Below, piece after piece: positions 60,277-64,000 of a stretch of 64,000 nt of DNA. The translations under genes were made by a program, and so were the position numbers. The stretch's first letter is position 1. Every line of letters starts with the position of its first letter. Source of the DNA: Lachnospiraceae bacterium MD329 (GTDB taxonomy: Bacteria; Bacillota; Clostridia; UBA1381); the NCBI GenBank assembly GCA_010206265.1, contig VIQV01000023.1, positions 1 through 64,000 of the forward strand, in the 5' to 3' direction. The notes under the pieces were generated by a model. It had not been told where the DNA came from and ran no database searches. It saw nothing but the letters and a program-made list of their open reading frames with translations.

Positions 60277-61180
60277 CACAAAAATAAATTTTTGCGGAGT
60301 TGATTTTAAAAATCCTATCGTTACAGCTTCAGGAACATTCGGATTCGGAATGGAATATAATCAGATTGTACCTATTGAGGAATACGGGGGCTTTGGAGCA
60401 AAAGGTCTTACAAGATATCCAAGAGAAGGAAATAAACCTCCGAGAATTGCTGAAACACCGAGTGGAATTTTGAACAGTGTAGGACTGCAAAATCCCGGAG
60501 TGGAATATTTTGCGGAAAATATTATGCCTGTTCTTTCTGACTATGATACAAATGTAATTGCAAATATGTCGGGCAATACTGTCGAAGAATACTGCGAAAT
60601 GGCTCAGATTCTTTCAGATACTGATGTATCGCTTATAGAGATGAACATATCCTGTCCTAATGTAAAGCACGGCGGATTGGCGTTTGGTACAGACTCGAAA
60701 GTTGTTAATGAGCTTACAAAAGAAGTGAAAAAGTATTGTAAAAAGCCGCTTGTGGTAAAACTTTCTCCAAATGTAACCTCAATTGCTGAGATTGCGAAAG
60801 CGGCTGAGGACGGCGGTGCAGACGCACTTTCGCTGATAAATACTCTGCTGGGAATGAAAATAGATATAAATACACGACGTCCTGTATTGAAAAATAATAC
60901 AGGAGGATTGTCAGGTCCGGCAGTAAAACCTGTTGCAGTACGAATGATTTGCGAAGTACACAATGCTGTTAATTTGCCTATTATAGGTATGGGCGGCGTT
61001 ATGAACGGAGCAGATGTAATTGAGATGATGCTTGCAGGTGCGTCGCTTGTGGCTCTCGGAACGGGCTTGTTTGCAAAACCTGATTTGATTATTCAGGTAA
61101 AGCAAGAAATAGAAGAATATATGCAAAAAAACAATATAGACAATATAAACACTTTAATCGGCGCGGCAGTTATGAATTAA
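60269..61180 (+). CDS. pyrD: NAD-dependent dihydroorotate dehydrogenase B, catalytic subunit
   Basis: 303 residues. FMN barrel with GLQNPG, catalytic Cys in NISCPNVKHGG, and GGVMNGADVIEMMLAGA. Class 1B enzyme that pairs with PyrK, typical of Firmicutes. Confidence 0.97.
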   Translation: MINTKINFCGVDFKNPIVTASGTFGFGMEYNQIVPIEEYGGFGAKGLTRYPREGNKPPRIAETPSGILNSVGLQNPGVEYFAENIMPVLSDYDTNVIANMSGNTVEEYCEMAQILSDTDVSLIEMNISCPNVKHGGLAFGTDSKVVNELTKEVKKYCKKPLVVKLSPNVTSIAEIAKAAEDGGADALSLINTLLGMKIDINTRRPVLKNNTGGLSGPAVKPVAVRMICEVHNAVNLPIIGMGGVMNGADVIEMMLAGASLVALGTGLFAKPDLIIQVKQEIEEYMQKNNIDNINTLIGAAVMN

Positions 61181-61183
61181 TAA

Positions 61184-61209
61184 AAAGAGAGGAGCAATCC
61201 TCTTTTTTT
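61184..61209 (+). terminator. Terminator of the pyr operon
   Basis: AGAGGA/TCCTCT stem with a GCAA loop and T7. Confidence 0.88.
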
Positions 61210-61404
61210 GACTTTCAGTGAAAGAATAAATCGAAAAAAAGGATTTTTGCTATCTGATGTTGTAATATATAACAGTGAAAAATTTAAAAACTTTGTTAAA
61301 AAACAAAAAATAAGGGTATATATTTATTGTGGGTATATTTTATACAGGTATATTTTTCTGCGTAATGTGTGAGAATAATACCATAAATTAAGGGGTGACA
61401 GTGA

Positions 61405-63204
61405 TTGGCAAAGCGTATTTCAGATGAAATAATATCAAATATATGTGATGAAAATGATATTATAGATTATGTTTCACAATATGTCAGCCTGAAAAAGTCG
61501 GGTCGTGATTACAGCGGTCTGTGTCCGTTTCATAATGAAAAAACACCGTCTTTTCACGTCAGTCAGGAAAAACAGTTGTTTCACTGTTTTGGCTGCGGTG
61601 CCAGCGGAAATCTTGTACAGTTCGTAATGCGTACAGAAAATCTTGATTTTGTGGATGCATTGAAACTGCTTGCTGACAGAGCAGGGATAATGATTCCTGA
61701 AGATGATGATTTTAGCAATGACGACCACGAAAAAAAGAAACGCATACTTGCTATGAATAAGTATGCCGCAAGATTTTTCTACAATTGCCTGAAAGATTCG
61801 GGAATAGGTGCGAAAGGTCAGCAGTATTTTCAAAAGAGGAGTATTCCGTGGAAAACAGTAACTGTTTTCGGTTTGGGATATGCGTCAGAAAAAAGGGATA
61901 TGCTTTTAAAGTATCTTATGTCTAAAGGTTTTAAAGCGGAAGAAATCGTTGACGCAGGTCTGGCTGTAAGCCGTGACGGAAAAATATATGATAAATTTCG
62001 TGACCGTGTGATGTTTCCTATTATTGATGTAAGAGGCAATGTAATAGGTTTTGGCGGAAGAATTTTGCACGATAGCAAAGAAATAAACGGATATAAAATT
62101 CCCAAATACTTAAATTCACCTGAAACAGCGGTGTTCGATAAGGGAAAAAATTTGTTTTCGCTTAATCTTGCCAAAAATGCTAAATCAACAGAAATTATTC
62201 TTTGTGAGGGCTATATGGACGTTATATCCGTATATCAGGCAGGAATACACAATATTGTAGCAACTCTCGGTACTGCAATAACAGAAAATCAGGCAAAGCT
62301 GATGATGAGGTATGCAACTGAAATTCTTATTTGTTATGATAGTGACGAGGCGGGCACAAAAGCCGCACTTCGCGCAATTGATATTATAAACGAGGTCGGA
62401 GGAAGGTCCAGAGTAATTCGTCTGAAAAACGCAAAAGACCCTGACGAATACATAAATAAGAATGGGATTGAAAAATTTAAAGAAACGGTTAAAAAAGCAA
62501 TGCCGTCTACAGAATTTAAAATTTCACTTATAAAAAAGCAATATGATTTGACTGATACAGACAGTAAAATTTTGTTTATAAATGAAGTTGTTAATGTATT
62601 TGTAAGTATTAAAGACGCGGTAGAAGTAGACGCATATATGACTAAAATATCAGAGGATACCGGAATAAGCCGTGACGCGATAGTAAGTAAATATCGGGAG
62701 AAAACCTCAAAAGGCACATATAAACGGATACCCGATAAAACAGAGTATCAGAAAAAGTCGGCTCAGAGGCAGCGCAGCGCTGAAAAAAATAACTGTGTTT
62801 CAAGCGGACTTTTGGAGGCAGAGAAAAGACTGCTGGGCCTTATTTCACAAAGTAAAAAGCTGTATAAAATAGCTTTTACGCAAATAAGGGCTGAGGAGTT
62901 TTCAACGCCTGTTTACCGACATCTTGCGGATAGTATATATAATTGTTATGAAAATGGACTGGTGCCGGAGCCTGCAATGATACTTAATTCATTTAATGGT
63001 GAGGATATAAGCGAGGCGTCGGAAGTTTTTTATAATCTGGAAATCTACAGCGGTGACGAGGCAACCGTCAGAGAGCTTTTATATACAATTAAACTTGAGA
63101 GAATGAATATCCGAATAAATTCGGAAACTAATGCAGCTATTCTCGCTCAGCTTTTTACAGAGCGTCAAAAGTTGATTGATGAAAAAAACACTTGGGAGGA
63201 ATAA
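61405..63204 (+). CDS. dnaG: DNA primase
   Basis: 599 residues, TTG start with AAGGGGTGA. Zinc-binding CHC2 domain ([12 protein letters not shown] ... HCFGCGASG), the catalytic TOPRIM domain ([21 protein letters not shown]), and a C-terminal DnaB-interacting region. It makes primers for replication. The dnaG-rpoD order is the conserved macromolecular-synthesis operon. Confidence 0.97.
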   Translation: MAKRISDEIISNICDENDIIDYVSQYVSLKKSGRDYSGLCPFHNEKTPSFHVSQEKQLFHCFGCGASGNLVQFVMRTENLDFVDALKLLADRAGIMIPEDDDFSNDDHEKKKRILAMNKYAARFFYNCLKDSGIGAKGQQYFQKRSIPWKTVTVFGLGYASEKRDMLLKYLMSKGFKAEEIVDAGLAVSRDGKIYDKFRDRVMFPIIDVRGNVIGFGGRILHDSKEINGYKIPKYLNSPETAVFDKGKNLFSLNLAKNAKSTEIILCEGYMDVISVYQAGIHNIVATLGTAITENQAKLMMRYATEILICYDSDEAGTKAALRAIDIINEVGGRSRVIRLKNAKDPDEYINKNGIEKFKETVKKAMPSTEFKISLIKKQYDLTDTDSKILFINEVVNVFVSIKDAVEVDAYMTKISEDTGISRDAIVSKYREKTSKGTYKRIPDKTEYQKKSAQRQRSAEKNNCVSSGLLEAEKRLLGLISQSKKLYKIAFTQIRAEEFSTPVYRHLADSIYNCYENGLVPEPAMILNSFNGEDISEASEVFYNLEIYSGDEATVRELLYTIKLERMNIRINSETNAAILAQLFTERQKLIDEKNTWEE

Positions 63205-63209
63205 AAATA

Positions 63210-64000
63210 ATGCTTGAAAAGAAAAAAGCTATAAAAAAAGAGCTTATGGAAAAGGGCAGGAAAAAAGGGGTTCTTGCTTATAAAGAAATTACCGAGGCAT
63301 TTGATGAAATTGAAATAAATGCCGAAGAAATGGAACAGCTTTGTGATAAATTTGAAAAAGAGGGTATAGAGCTAGTAGAGGATTTAGACAAGGAGCTTGA
63401 AGAAATTGAGGTTTCAAAGGAAGAGCTTGAGGACTTGTCTGTTCCGGAAGGCGTTAATATTGATGACCACGTTAAAATGTACCTGAAAGAAATAGGCAAG
63501 GTAAATCTTCTTACGGCTGAAGAGGAAATGTCATTAGCCAAAAGAATGGTTGACGGTGAAGAGGCGAAAACACAAATTGAAGAAATGGGCGAGGATATAA
63601 CAGAAGAAACTACTGAACAGCTCAATCTCCTTATTGCCGATGGTGAGCAGGCGAAAAAGAGTCTTGCCGAGGCAAATCTCCGTCTTGTTGTAAGTATTGC
63701 AAAGCGTTATGTAGGAAGAGGTATGATGTTTCTTGATCTTATTCAGGAAGGAAATCTCGGTCTTATTAAAGCAGTGGACAAGTTTGACTATACAAAAGGA
63801 TATAAGTTCTCAACATACGCGACTTGGTGGATAAGACAAGCAATAACACGTGCCATAGCGGATCAGGCAAGAACTATACGAATACCTGTTCATATGGTTG
63901 AAACGATTAATAAACTTGTAAGAGTATCGCGTCAGCTTGTTCAGGAACTTGGAAGAGAACCGACTCCTGAGGAATTGGCAAAAGAGCTTAATATGCCTGT
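63210..64000 (+). CDS. rpoD: RNA polymerase primary sigma factor (partial, cut by window end)
   Basis: ATG 63210, five bases after the dnaG stop, reading open to the edge (263 residues). Region 1.1 is acidic and helical; [17 protein letters not shown] marks region 1.2. Region 2 is intact: [36 protein letters not shown] and [17 protein letters not shown], which read the -10 box. The TTGACA/TATAAT promoters seen throughout the window fit this sigma factor. Confidence 0.97.
   Translation, partial: MLEKKKAIKKELMEKGRKKGVLAYKEITEAFDEIEINAEEMEQLCDKFEKEGIELVEDLDKELEEIEVSKEELEDLSVPEGVNIDDHVKMYLKEIGKVNLLTAEEEMSLAKRMVDGEEAKTQIEEMGEDITEETTEQLNLLIADGEQAKKSLAEANLRLVVSIAKRYVGRGMMFLDLIQEGNLGLIKAVDKFDYTKGYKFSTYATWWIRQAITRAIADQARTIRIPVHMVETINKLVRVSRQLVQELGREPTPEELAKELNMP

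Noticed and set aside
61309-61360. Three GGTATAT motifs upstream of dnaG as possible operator repeats
   Set aside because: Spacing is irregular and the sequence is simply AT-rich. No inverted symmetry or known regulator site could be shown.
1-64000. tRNA, rRNA and phage structural genes
   Set aside because: No tRNA cloverleaf, rRNA signature or phage head/tail gene was recognised on either strand. The wall hydrolase with phage-like motifs belongs to the transfer system by its NlpC/P60 domain and neighbours.

Overview
The window reads as a chromosome segment from an anaerobic, endospore-forming, low-GC Firmicute of the class Clostridia, probably gut-associated. Evidence: spoIIP directly upstream of lepA, pyruvate:ferredoxin oxidoreductase, class III (oxygen-sensitive) ribonucleotide reductase with its activase, a second glycyl-radical enzyme, the FMN-linked pyrDB/pyrK pair, SLH-type surface anchoring, and Gram-positive-style AGGAGG ribosome binding sites with many TTG and GTG starts. 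Genus cannot be fixed from the sequence alone.

Bases 1 to about 29,500 are the right-hand part of an integrative conjugative element; its left end lies outside the window. Nearly all genes point right. The element combines two machines. The first is a Tad/Flp-like type IV pilus set: TadZ/CpaE-like and MinD-like ATPases, a CpaB-like SAF protein, a CpaF-type ATPase, TadB and TadC, a Flp-like pilin, two TadE-type pseudopilins and an A24 prepilin peptidase. The second is a Gram-positive type IV DNA-transfer apparatus: an NlpC/P60 wall hydrolase, VirD4 split into a membrane part and a motor part, and VirB2-, VirB6-, VirB3/PrgI-, TrsD- and VirB4-like proteins. An SSB and a DUF3848-like protein accompany them. 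Four secreted surface proteins (MBG-like repeats, BspA-type leucine-rich repeats, SLH domains) sit in the middle. Two toxin-antitoxin modules lie inside: a type III system (three 37-nt RNA repeats, a terminator, then a ToxN-family RNase) and a type VII MNT/HEPN pair. The element ends with a two-winged-helix protein, a 44-aa ORF behind a G9 tract, and a large serine recombinase that is probably the integrase. No relaxase or oriT is visible.

From 29,570 to 64,000 the content is ordinary chromosome. In order: a GH3 beta-glucosidase; the ribDE(BA)H riboflavin operon behind an FMN riboswitch; a glycerol/propanediol-dehydratase-like glycyl-radical enzyme with its activase; a GNAT; an HPr-like protein without the catalytic histidine; a flavin-binding protein; rbgA, lepB and rplS; spoIIP, lepA and a 53-aa membrane ORF; PFOR; nrdD-nrdG-dut behind a candidate NrdR operator; a WalRK-like two-component system; the pyrB-pyrC-pyrF-pyrK-pyrD operon; and dnaG followed by the start of rpoD, which runs off the right edge.

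The most distinctive content is the element: a conjugation apparatus interleaved with a complete Tad-type pilus system, surface adhesins and two different TA addiction modules.
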